Shown in pieces: positions 1 through 6,484 of a DNA stretch of 6,719 bases. The notes under the pieces are model-generated. The model was not told the origin of the DNA and made no database searches. It saw nothing but the letters and a program-made list of their open reading frames with translations. The stretch's first letter is position 1, and the number at the start of each line of letters is the position of its first letter. The DNA comes from Sandaracinaceae bacterium (GTDB taxonomy: Bacteria > Myxococcota_A > Polyangia > Polyangiales > Houyiibacteriaceae). The stretch is from assembly GCA_016706685.1 (NCBI GenBank), contig JADJJE010000048.1, positions 1 through 6,719 of the forward strand, written 5' to 3'. The position numbers were made by a program, and so were the translations under genes.

Positions 1-86
1 TCACCTGCTTTCGTGTCGTATGGGGCCGTAGCGCGCCCAACCGTTCATAGGAGCGGCGGCGGAGAGGGTGCCGCCTCACCCGCCAC
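1..86. other. 3' flank of the efflux operon, no gene supported
   Basis: This stretch follows the permease stop codon. On the minus strand there is a short GC hairpin (arms at 71-75 and 58-62, five base pairs, eight-base loop). No run of T follows it, so it is not a convincing intrinsic terminator. A 15-codon minus-strand reading frame (48-1) has no ribosome binding site and is not called. The operon may end just beyond the window, or termination may be Rho-dependent. Confidence 0.5.
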
Positions 87-800
87 TCACGCGTCGGCCT
101 CGCGTTCGCCCCAACTCAGAACGGACATCAGCTGATAGTACGCGAGCGGCACGATTCCGAGGGTCAACGCTGTGGAGAACAACGCGCCGGCTGCCATCGT
201 GAGCCCGAGTCCCTGGAGCATGGGGTCGAAGAACAGTACACCGTCGCCAAGCACAACGGTCAGCGCGGTAAGGACGATCGGCCGAAGCCGCGTCTCGCCC
301 GCGAGAAGGACGGCCTCCCGCACGCTCGCTCCCGCGGCGACGCGCTGGCCGGCGAAGTCGACGAGTAGAATCGAGTTCCGCACCATCAGCCCGGCGAGGG
401 CGATCACCCCAATCACCGCCATTCCCGAGAGCGGCATGCCCAGGATGAAGTGCCCAGGGATCACGCCAATGAACGCCATGGGGATCGGAAGCATAACGAC
501 CCATGGAACGAGGAACGATTGGTACCATGCGACAAGCATCACGTAGATGAGGAGCAACACGATCGCGAAGGCCGCACCCAGGTCGCGGAACAGCTCGTAC
601 GTCACGGTCCATTCCCCGCCCCAGCGGACCGCGAGCTCGTCCGACTCAGGCGCGTCGGAGTTCCAGAGCGTGCGAACCGGTCGAGCTCGTGGGCCGACGT
701 CCTCGCCCAACCGCGGACTCAGGTCGATCGCGTTGTAGATTGCTCCTGCACCCGTGACCTCAGCGGTCACCGAGACGAACGGTTGCAGGTCTTTTCGCAT
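87..800 (-). CDS. RND permease fragment 4: end of porter domain and TM8-TM12
   Basis: This C-terminal 237-residue piece starts in the sequence MRKDLQPFVSVTAEV, the usual return strand of the second porter loop. Five membrane helices follow. TM10 has GLMVRNSILLVDF, with Arg at residue 141 of this piece where AcrB has Lys940. TM11 has TRLRPIVLTAL, keeping the Arg-Pro of the relay network. The stretch FFDPMLQGLGL precedes TM12, and the protein ends after a normal short cytoplasmic tail (SWGEREADA). The ATG at 800 overlaps the preceding stop (TGATG), which imitates translational coupling. The domain cut makes a natural separate protein unlikely. Confidence 0.9.
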   Translation of the reverse strand: MRKDLQPFVSVTAEVTGAGAIYNAIDLSPRLGEDVGPRARPVRTLWNSDAPESDELAVRWGGEWTVTYELFRDLGAAFAIVLLLIYVMLVAWYQSFLVPWVVMLPIPMAFIGVIPGHFILGMPLSGMAVIGVIALAGLMVRNSILLVDFAGQRVAAGASVREAVLLAGETRLRPIVLTALTVVLGDGVLFFDPMLQGLGLTMAAGALFSTALTLGIVPLAYYQLMSVLSWGEREADA

Positions 801-1801
801 CAGAGGATAGGTGCTTCGAGTCGGCGCACGCTGCCAATGTCCGAAGCGTGGACCGGCGGCCCGACCATCGAGCTGAAGTACAACGAGCTGAGATCGGCCT
901 CGCTGGCGCGATGGGCGCGCGCCACCTGAAGCCTAACGGCCACGGGTTCTCGTTCTCTCGGCAGGTAGGCCCACCCGCTGGTGTCCCCGTGGAACAGAGT
1001 GCGAACGGTGGTGGCCACTTGCGCCGGAACGACGCCCCGCACGGCGGCGTGCTGCTGATTCACCTCGTAGCGCAGCACGGGAGGGCCGCGGCGCGCCGAC
1101 CAGTCCACATCGACGATGCCAGGCGTCGACTCGAACAACTGCTTCACCCGTTGCGCGAGCGCCATCCGTTGTTCTTCGTCGGGGCCGTAAATCTCGGCCA
1201 CCAAGGCGGCTTGGACCGGAGGTCCTGGAGGAAGCTCAACCACCGTTAGCCACGCATGATCGTGTTCGAGCGTTCTAGCCACCACTCGGCGCACCTCGGC
1301 GGCGACCTCGTGACTAGTCCTCTGCCGATCTCCCCTCGGCGTTAGCCCGATTTGGAGCTCGGCTTGGTAGCCTTGCTGCCTCAGCATGTAGTGGCGAGCC
1401 ACGCCCTGGAACGTGATGGGACCGGCGGTTCCCACGTAGGCCTGAGCCATAACGACCTCGGGTATCTCCTCAAGCGCCCGCGCGACGTCGGTAACGCGCC
1501 CGTATGTATCCTCGAGTGTGGAGCTGGGTGGCAGGTCGATCATCACGGACATTTCGTCCACATCGGCAATCGGCATCATCTGGACGACCGCAGCCCGAGC
1601 GACAACGAGCCCCAGAGAGCCGAGGAGCAGGAGGATGGCTACGGTCCAGACGGAGGCTGCGCGCCAGCCACGCGACATGGCCCACTCGAGGCTGCGTCGA
1701 TACAGACCACGTCGCGGGACCATGGCAGCCGGAGACGCATCCTCCGAGCCGCGTTCGCGACTCGGGTGTCGCAGCAGTCGGTACGCGAGGTACGGCGTCA
1801 C
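800..1801 (-). CDS. RND permease fragment 3: TM7 and second porter domain
   Basis: This 333-residue piece begins at a GTG that overlaps the previous TGA (GTGA). The first residues (TPYLAYRLLRHPS) are the family's end of TM6 and cytoplasmic linker, so this GTG is an internal codon rather than a natural start. It has the cytoplasmic amphipathic stretch, TM7 (VWTVAILLLLGSLGLVVA), then the second periplasmic loop. Family-like blocks include MPIADVDEMSVMIDLPPSST, GVARHYMLR and ELPPGPPVQAALVAEIYGPD, which I recognise as typical of the EEDP-type RND clade. It ends at LEAPIL with a TGA whose last base begins the next ATG. The missing base or bases near 800-806 cannot be fixed unambiguously from this sequence alone. 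Confidence 0.9.
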   Translation of the reverse strand: MTPYLAYRLLRHPSRERGSEDASPAAMVPRRGLYRRSLEWAMSRGWRAASVWTVAILLLLGSLGLVVARAAVVQMMPIADVDEMSVMIDLPPSSTLEDTYGRVTDVARALEEIPEVVMAQAYVGTAGPITFQGVARHYMLRQQGYQAELQIGLTPRGDRQRTSHEVAAEVRRVVARTLEHDHAWLTVVELPPGPPVQAALVAEIYGPDEEQRMALAQRVKQLFESTPGIVDVDWSARRGPPVLRYEVNQQHAAVRGVVPAQVATTVRTLFHGDTSGWAYLPREREPVAVRLQVARAHRASEADLSSLYFSSMVGPPVHASDIGSVRRLEAPIL

Positions 1802-2307
1802 GGTGAGGCGATGAACAACGAGTACACCATCGCCACCGACGCACCGATAGGCAGCGCGCGCAGGAACTGTCCCATCATGCCGGAGACGAACGCGGTGGGC
1901 ATCAACGCCGCGATGACGGTGAACGTGGCGAGAATGGTTGGGTTGCCCACCTCTCGAACGGCCTCGAGGGTGACCCGCGCCAAGTCCTTCTCGCTGCCCC
2001 GTTCCTGGTAGTGGCGGTGGATGTTCTCGATGATGACGATCGCATCGTCGACCAGAATCCCGATCGCGAAGATCATCGACGAGAGCGTCATGCGATTCAG
2101 CGTGAAGCCCGTCATCTTGTAGACGAACGGGACGATCGCGAGCGTCACGGGAATCACGATGGCCACGATTACGGCTTCGCGCCGACCAAGCGCCAGCGCG
2201 ATGAGGAGGACGACCACCAGCGTCGCGATGGCCATGTGCTCGATCAGCGTCACCACGCGGTGTGTCGCCGTTCGTCCTGTGTCGCGCGTGACGCTGAGAT
2301 GGACATC
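1798..2307 (-). CDS. RND permease fragment 2: TM2-TM6 with proton-relay aspartates
   Basis: This piece carries membrane helices 2-6. It starts with DVHLSVTRDTGRTATHRV, which is the end of the first porter region leading into TM2. It contains the TM3-TM4 block FTLNRMTLSSMIFAIGILVD and the Asp-Asp pair followed by AIVIIENIHRH, the best conserved RND signature and the site of proton binding. It ends inside TM6 (MVYSLFIA) with two out-of-frame residues and a TGA. The frame is open upstream to 2355, but the residues before 2307 are an out-of-frame copy of fragment 1 sequence. Adding one T between 1807 and 1805 changes IASP-stop to IAFTVTPYLAYRLL, which joins smoothly to the next fragment. Confidence 0.9.
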   Translation of the reverse strand, partial: DVHLSVTRDTGRTATHRVVTLIEHMAIATLVVVLLIALALGRREAVIVAIVIPVTLAIVPFVYKMTGFTLNRMTLSSMIFAIGILVDDAIVIIENIHRHYQERGSEKDLARVTLEAVREVGNPTILATFTVIAALMPTAFVSGMMGQFLRALPIGASVAMVYSLFIASP

Positions 2308-3295
2308 ACGCGGCAGGGAGCTCCGGTGCGAGCCTATCGAGCAGGCCCCGCGCACGCTCCGTCAGACCCGCGGCGTCAACGCCACTGACCTTGTGAATCG
2401 CCAGGGTCACGGCGGCGTGCGACGCCCAGCCGTCGCCGCGCTGCAGGTGGGCCACATAATCTCGCGGCTCGGCCACGCCATCGCGGACGGTCGCAACGTC
2501 GCGGAGATAGACGGGCCCGGCAGGCGTGGCTGCAACGACCAGCGCCTCTACGTCTTGGGCGGACGAGAGCAGCGCTCCAGTCTCAACGCGAAAGCTGCCG
2601 CCCGGACCCGCCAGTTCGCCCGCCGGCAGCCGGACGTTCGCCGCCTCGACGGCTTGGACGATACGGTCGGCGCCGAGACCTCGCTCCGCGAGCCGGTTCG
2701 CGTCCAGCTCGACGACGATCTCGCGGCGAGAACCTCCCGTGAGCTGAACGCGCGACACTCCGGGAAGCGACTCGAGCTCGCTGGCCAGCTCCGCTGCCAG
2801 CCTGCGAACGAGGACGGCATCGTCCGACTCGTGCCAAAGCGTGACGGCGAGCACCGGAACGTCCTCGATACCTCTTGGCACCACCAAGGGCGGCGGAACC
2901 CGCGCGGGAAGAGAGTCTCTGTTCGCATTCAGGCGCTCGTAGAGCTGGCTCAGCGCCAGATCGCGCTCGACGCCTTCCCGGAACTGCACCACGAACAAGG
3001 CGGCGTCGTCAGTGGCCGAGCTGATGACATGCTCCACCGACGGGATCTCGAGAATCCATGCCGCCACTGGACGAGCGATTCGCGCGTCCACATCCGCAGC
3101 GCCACGACCGGGGAACGCGACGAACACGTCAGCGACAGCGACGGTGACCGACGGGTCTTCTTCCCAGGCCGTGGTGTAGATGGCGAGGATCCCCAGAGCC
3201 AGCGAGACGAGGATGATGAGCGGCGTCAACTTTGAGCGAAGGAACGTGCTTGCGACGCCGCCCGAGAAGCCCAAGGAATCGTCCCCGTCCCTCAT
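2306..3295 (-). CDS. RND permease fragment 1: TM1 and first porter domain
   Basis: This is the N-terminal 329 residues of the permease, ending at a premature TGA. It has a short cytoplasmic N-terminus, a single hydrophobic segment (LTPLIILVSLALGILAIYTT), then the EEDPSV motif typical of one RND permease clade. The periplasmic porter subdomains PN1 and PN2 follow, including VPPPLVVPRGIEDVPVLAVT and a docking-type region rich in charged residues. The reading frame is open upstream to 3334, but those 13 residues overlap the adaptor gene and look non-native. After the last native residues (APELPAA) the sequence continues as DVHLSVTRDT in the neighbouring frame. On its own this piece could not pump: it lacks the proton-relay helices. 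Confidence 0.9.
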   Translation of the reverse strand: MRDGDDSLGFSGGVASTFLRSKLTPLIILVSLALGILAIYTTAWEEDPSVTVAVADVFVAFPGRGAADVDARIARPVAAWILEIPSVEHVISSATDDAALFVVQFREGVERDLALSQLYERLNANRDSLPARVPPPLVVPRGIEDVPVLAVTLWHESDDAVLVRRLAAELASELESLPGVSRVQLTGGSRREIVVELDANRLAERGLGADRIVQAVEAANVRLPAGELAGPGGSFRVETGALLSSAQDVEALVVAATPAGPVYLRDVATVRDGVAEPRDYVAHLQRGDGWASHAAVTLAIHKVSGVDAAGLTERARGLLDRLAPELPAA

Positions 3296-4419
3296 CGCGC
3301 TTCCACAGCCACGCGCCGTCCGTCGGACAGGCACTGGGCATCGAGAGCGACGGCGACCCGCTCACCCGCCCGAAGTCCGGACAAGACCCGCACCGTGTCA
3401 CCGCGGTCCTCGTCGATCACCACCCAACGCAGCCTCGCCTCCGACTGGTCGGTCACCACGAACACCCCGGTGAGTTGTCCGCGCTCGAACAACGCCGCTC
3501 TCGGAATTCTCGCGGCGGAGACCTCCTCTCCGCTGGCCTCGACGGGGACCTCGAGGGTCGCGAACATGCCCGCCTGGTACGAGCGACTCGGGTTCTCCAG
3601 CACCAACTGCAGTCGCAGCCCGGCAGCACGAATGTCTCCCGAGGGGATGACCCCCTCCACAGTGCCAGCGGCGCGCGCTCCAGCAAGGTCCATGAACAGC
3701 TCTTGCCCAGGGGTCAGGTGCCTTGCCAGATCGGGTCCAATGGGAGCGACGACCCGCAACCGCGAGTCGTCCTCGATGACGGCCACGGGCTGCCCTGGTC
3801 CGACGAGGTCTCCGACCTCGACCAACCTTCGGACGACCACGCCTGCAAACGGCGCTTCGACCCGCGCGTAGGAGAGGTTCACGTCCACTTCACCGATGAC
3901 GGCGCCTGCGGTCGTCGTGGCGGCCGTTGCCTGCGTGAGCATGGCCTCTGCTTGCTCGAGCTGCGCCCCCGAAATCGCGCCCGAAGCACGGAGCGCGCGC
4001 ATGCGCTCCACGTTCACTTGAGCAAGGCTGAGAGCCGCTCGTGCGACGTCCTGACCAGCTGCGGCCTGCTCGCGTCGCCTGCTCAGGTCTCGGGTATCGA
4101 GCCGCACCAAGAGTTGCCCGGCTAGCACTCGCTCGCCCTCTCGAAACGTGGCTGCGGTGACCCTGGCCATGACCCGCGCAGACGGCGTGGTTCGTCGCAG
4201 CGGCTCTGCGACCCCAACAACGGTGGTGGAGCGAGCGGTTTGGTCCAGCGTGACTGGCTGAACTTCCACCGAGCAGGGGGGGAGGTCTGCGGTGCGCGCA
4301 GGTGCGGAGGCAGCAGGCTCGCTGCACCCACCCAAACCACCGAAGAGAACCAGAACGAGCAGCATATGGGAGGAACCAGGCGCAGCACAGCTCGAGACCT
4401 TGCGACGCAGGTGATTCAC
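3292..4419 (-). CDS. RND efflux periplasmic adaptor (membrane fusion protein), lipoprotein
   Basis: This is a 375-residue adaptor of the AcrA/MexA/HlyD type that would link the permease to the outer-membrane channel. A lipoprotein signal peptide has hydrophobic core MLLVLVLFGGLGGC with the probable acylated Cys at residue 32, so it is likely anchored to the inner membrane. The first half of the barrel-sandwich (lipoyl-like) domain lies near residues 81-109 (FREGERVLAGQLLVRLD). A short Ala/Glu/Arg-rich alpha-hairpin spans about 110-182, and the second lipoyl half includes YARVEAPFAGVVV and VEVGDLVGPGQPV (about 184-212). A beta-barrel domain (about 218-292, ending YQAGMFATLEVP) and a membrane-proximal domain follow. 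The start is a GTG that overlaps the upstream stop (GTGA), with GGGGAG five bases upstream. The end overlaps the permease start. It is the only uninterrupted gene of the operon. Confidence 0.95.
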   Translation of the reverse strand: MNHLRRKVSSCAAPGSSHMLLVLVLFGGLGGCSEPAASAPARTADLPPCSVEVQPVTLDQTARSTTVVGVAEPLRRTTPSARVMARVTAATFREGERVLAGQLLVRLDTRDLSRRREQAAAGQDVARAALSLAQVNVERMRALRASGAISGAQLEQAEAMLTQATAATTTAGAVIGEVDVNLSYARVEAPFAGVVVRRLVEVGDLVGPGQPVAVIEDDSRLRVVAPIGPDLARHLTPGQELFMDLAGARAAGTVEGVIPSGDIRAAGLRLQLVLENPSRSYQAGMFATLEVPVEASGEEVSAARIPRAALFERGQLTGVFVVTDQSEARLRWVVIDEDRGDTVRVLSGLRAGERVAVALDAQCLSDGRRVAVEAR

Positions 4420-5291
4420 GGGGACTCCCCTTCGATGGCTACTGGATCCAACCCCAGGGCGCGCCGCCAGCGGACCTGGGCGCGCAAGACGCCGTATCCA
4501 GCGTTGACTTCAAAGAGTCGCGTCGCATAGAGCAGCGACTGAGCGTCGAGCACGTCTGTGCTCGTACCAAGCTGCTGCGCGAAGCGCTGCTGTACGATCT
4601 CGAGATTCTGCTCGGCCTGCGTCACCGCACCGCGCACAACCTCCAGCTGCGCAACGGCGACGTCGACCTCGGTTTCAGCCTGCATAGCCGCCAAGCGCAG
4701 ACCCTCCCGCGCTTGGGTCTCGGCTGCTTCAGCCTGCAGGGCTCGAGCCCGTGCGGCATCGATTGCGTAGTAACCGCTCCCCCATTCCCAGATGTTCCAA
4801 CTGAGCTGAACCCCAACAAACCAGGCGTTCTCGGGTTGGAACTGCACGCCCTCGACGTGCTCCGCTCTGAAAATCGCGTTGACCTCGGGCGCCATCTGTG
4901 ACCTCGCGACACGCACACCGACGCGCGCTTGTTCTACGCGTGCTCTCACCGCTGCGAGCTCGGGCCTGCTGTCCGAGTCACCCTCGGGCGAAGCATCGCT
5001 CCTCGGGCTCGTTACGGCCACACTCGGTGCTGGCAGGTCCGCCGGCCAGACCTCGCTATCGCCGGGGAAGCCCATCAGAAAAGCGAGATGCGCTCTCGCG
5101 AGCCTCGCGCCGGCCGCGGCTTGCAGCTGAAGCACACGAGCTTCAGCAAGGCGGACTTCGGCTACCAGCACGTCGTTGCGCGTGATCAGTTCGTTCTCGT
5201 GGAACTGCCGAGCTCTTTCCACATGAGCCTCGATGGTTCGCACCTGATCTGCGGCAAGCTGGCTCATTCCTTCGGCCTCGAGTGCCTGCAC
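4416..5291 (-). CDS. Outer-membrane factor C-terminal fragment
   Basis: This is the largest intact piece, 291 residues, starting at a GTG that is really the internal codon Val of AYVQALEAEG. It holds the long coiled-coil helices of the first repeat (LAADQVRTIEAHVERARQF, LAEARVLQLQAAAGARLARA). A Gly/Pro-rich link with LAFLMGFPGDSEVWP follows, then the second repeat's strand pair (GVQLSWNIWEWGSGYYAIDA) and its helices (QQRFAQQLGTSTDVLDAQSL). This order matches the usual TolC repeat structure. It ends in DPVAIEGESP, and that coding stretch also contains the ribosome binding site of the adaptor gene. Confidence 0.92.
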   Translation of the reverse strand: MQALEAEGMSQLAADQVRTIEAHVERARQFHENELITRNDVLVAEVRLAEARVLQLQAAAGARLARAHLAFLMGFPGDSEVWPADLPAPSVAVTSPRSDASPEGDSDSRPELAAVRARVEQARVGVRVARSQMAPEVNAIFRAEHVEGVQFQPENAWFVGVQLSWNIWEWGSGYYAIDAARARALQAEAAETQAREGLRLAAMQAETEVDVAVAQLEVVRGAVTQAEQNLEIVQQRFAQQLGTSTDVLDAQSLLYATRLFEVNAGYGVLRAQVRWRRALGLDPVAIEGESP

Positions 5292-5640
5292 GTACGCTTC
5301 GCGACGGCCAGGACCACGTCGGCTCGAGTGGCACGCTCCTCATGGCGCGCCGCGTCTTCGCCAAGGGACAGCGCCCGGTGACCTTGGTAGACGGTCCAGA
5401 GGCCGGTCAGGGGCTGGACCACCGTGGCCGAGAGCTGCATCGTGGTGGCGCTACGCTACAGGGATGGGTGGCACGCTCAGTGGCCCGAATGGTGCGGGAA
5501 CGGGGATGTCGAGGGGCAGCGAAAAGGGTGCATTCCAGCGCAGCAAGTTGGCATCGAGCCGGACCACCGGCCCAAACCGACCGCGAGCGCTGCGCCGCAT
5601 CGCCGTCGCCTCTTCGCTCGCGGCGGCCGCTCCGTCGACA

Positions 5641-5814
5641 CTAGGTACCGCGTTCCAGCGCGAGTCGGACGCACTCCGTCAGCGTACGGCGAGGCCGACC
5701 CGTGGGGTCTACGTCTGGATTGACCGTGACTGGGTCTGTGCCCTCTTGCGCGCGTGCGTGGGCTGCCATGAGCAGCACCGCGACCAGCAATACGATCCTG
5801 CAGGAGCAGTTCAC
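5641..5814 (-). CDS. Outer-membrane factor N-terminal fragment with signal peptide
   Basis: This piece has 57 residues. The first 22 form a Sec signal peptide (Arg at position 6, a hydrophobic run, then AHARA before the cut). The mature N-terminus (QEGTDPVTVNPDVDPTG) leads into RTLTECVRLALERG, the opening helix of TolC-type proteins, which is then cut by TAG at 5641-5643. The sequence resumes in another frame as DGAAAASEEATAMRRSARGR, the expected continuation of that helix. The reading frame is open upstream to 5982 in the antisense-free overlap with the regulator, but the GTG at 5814 is the only start with both a ribosome binding site and a stop overlap. Confidence 0.82.
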   Translation of the reverse strand: MNCSCRIVLLVAVLLMAAHARAQEGTDPVTVNPDVDPTGRPRRTLTECVRLALERGT

Positions 5815-6427
5815 GGCTGTCGCTCCGCGCGGAGGCCGCAGAAGATCATGTCGAGCAGGACCGGCACGTAGTCCTGAAGAGCGACCGGCAGTTGCCCCGG
5901 ATCCATCGAAAGACGGTGGCGCTGAGCGCGCCGGTGACGAGATAGGCCGTGTTCCAGGTGTCGAGAGGGCGCAGGAATCCATTGGCCACTCCTTCTTCGA
6001 GGAGCGTTCGAAACGCCGTCACCCAGCGAAGATACGCGTCGCCGACGGGGTCTCCTGTGCCCGCCAACTCCCAGTCCATGGAGGCCCGTTCCGATGCGAA
6101 CGTTATGAAGAACTCGCGCTGTGATTCGATGGTCGTCAGCTGGCGGCGCAGCAACCACTCAAACCGTTGGTCAAAGGGCAGGGTGGGCAGGAGCGGGTCA
6201 CCGAATGGGGCGAGGACCACATCCGCGGTGTTGTCCAACATCGCTCGGTAGAGCGCTTCCTTGCTCTCGAAGTAGCGGTAGAGCGAGCTGGGAGACATCC
6301 CAGCCTCACGAGCCACATCGTCCACGCTCGTGCCGTGGAACCCTTTCTTGGCGAAGGCGCGGGCGGCCGACTCGATAATCTCGGACCGGGCTCTGGCGTG
6401 GCGCCGTTCCTGCGTTGGGTTGCTCAT
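5811..6427 (-). CDS. TetR-family transcriptional regulator, frameshifted near its C-terminus
   Basis: This is a TetR/AcrR-type DNA-binding protein, about 205 residues after correction. An N-terminal helix-turn-helix domain spans about residues 13-62: SEIIESAARAFAKKGFHG, then TSVDDVAREAGMSPSSLYRY as the HTH and FESKEALYRAML. The rest is the variable ligand-binding and dimer domain. As read, the frame runs on after FRWIRG into 15 unrelated residues and stops at 5846. One more G in the GGGG run at 5895-5898 gives IRGQLPVALQDYVPVLLDMI and a stop at 5811 that overlaps the next start. The ATG at 6427 has GGAG six bases upstream and fits usual TetR N-termini. The alternative ATG at 6487 has a perfect AGGAGG nine bases upstream and would add 20 residues. 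By position it probably represses this operon. Confidence 0.92.
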
Positions 6428-6440
6428 GGCGGTCTCCGAA

Positions 6441-6477
6441 GCGAACGGTCCCTTCAGCTTAGAGTGCGCTCGTTCGC
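6441..6477. promoter_or_regulatory. Inverted repeat around the -10 box, possible TetR operator
   Basis: Perfect seven-base arms GCGAACG (6441-6447) and CGTTCGC (6471-6477) face each other across 23 bases, with centres 30 bases apart, about three helical turns. They bracket the candidate -10 box and start site. TetR-family dimers bind inverted repeats in such positions, but usually with closer half-sites, so this could be two half-operators or chance. Confidence 0.3.
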
Positions 6478-6484
6478 GTGTCAA
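6456..6484 (-). promoter_or_regulatory. Candidate sigma70-type promoter of the operon
   Basis: Reading on the minus strand, a perfect -35 box TTGACA (6484-6479) and a weaker -10 box TAAGCT (6461-6456, three of six consensus bases) are separated by exactly 17 bases. Transcription would begin near 6449, about 20 bases before the regulator ATG at 6427. This supports that start over the one at 6487, which would lie inside the promoter. GC-rich organisms often have weak -10 boxes, so chance remains possible. Confidence 0.45.

Larger units (their letters stand above)
87..3295 (-). pseudogene. RND-family multidrug efflux permease, frameshifted into four pieces as read
   Basis: This is the proton-driven inner-membrane pump of a tripartite efflux system (AcrB/MexB superfamily, HAE-type). 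Joined across the frame breaks it is about 1069 residues, normal for the family. In order it shows an N-terminal membrane segment (about residues 23-42), the first porter domain, membrane segments 2-6 with the TM4 motif GILVDDAIVIIENI (Asp pair near 416-417, matching AcrB D407/D408), TM7, the second porter domain, then TM8-12 with VRNSILLVDF and RLRPIVLT. The ATG at 3295 is preferred because it overlaps the adaptor stop (ATGA) and GGAA lies five bases upstream. The frame breaks lie near 2308-2311 (one extra base, or two missing), 1805-1807 (one T missing from an expected TTC codon) and 800-806 (one base missing or two extra). Because homology continues in the next frame each time, sequencing error or recent mutation is more likely than long decay. 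Substrate unknown. Confidence 0.93.
4416..5814 (-). pseudogene. TolC-family outer-membrane factor, frameshifted into four pieces as read
   Basis: This is the outer-membrane exit channel of the pump (OEP/TolC family), about 465 residues when the breaks are bridged, which is normal. The GTG start at 5814 overlaps the regulator stop (GTGA) and has GGAG eight bases upstream. The signal peptide (core IVLLVAVLLMAA) has a likely cleavage after residue 22 (AHARA/Q). Next come LTECVRLALER, the usual first helix, then an N-terminal half with TTMQLSATVVQPLTGLWTVY and a C-terminal repeat with FVGVQLSWNIWEWG. Breaks lie at 5634-5652 (one extra base or two missing), 5451-5453 (one extra T; without it PVASATTMQLS reads through) and 5299-5300 (one G missing; restored it reads VAEAYVQALEAEGM). 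These sum exactly to the out-of-frame length seen. Homology on both sides argues for sequencing error or very recent mutation. Confidence 0.9.

Noticed and set aside
1..48. Fifteen-codon minus-strand frame after the permease
   Set aside because: Too short, no ribosome binding site, and no recognisable content.
58..75. Hairpin after the permease stop as a terminator
   Set aside because: Only five base pairs and no following T-tract.
450..2388. Chain of plus-strand open frames (450-929, 848-1249, 1352-2011, 2011-2388)
   Set aside because: All are opposite the permease gene, whose minus-strand translation gives clear RND motifs.
2159..3235. Plus-strand open frame of 358 codons
   Set aside because: It lies wholly antisense to the permease and regularly encodes Arg/Ala/Asp-rich, low-complexity protein with no recognisable motif. 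Long antisense frames are expected opposite GC-rich genes.
87..3295. Programmed ribosomal frameshifting in the permease
   Set aside because: Three breaks in different directions, no clear slippery heptamers, and similar breaks in two other genes make a programmed mechanism unlikely.
3232..4125. Plus-strand open frame of 297 codons
   Set aside because: Antisense to the intact adaptor gene, His/Arg-rich with no domain; a mirror of that gene's codon bias.
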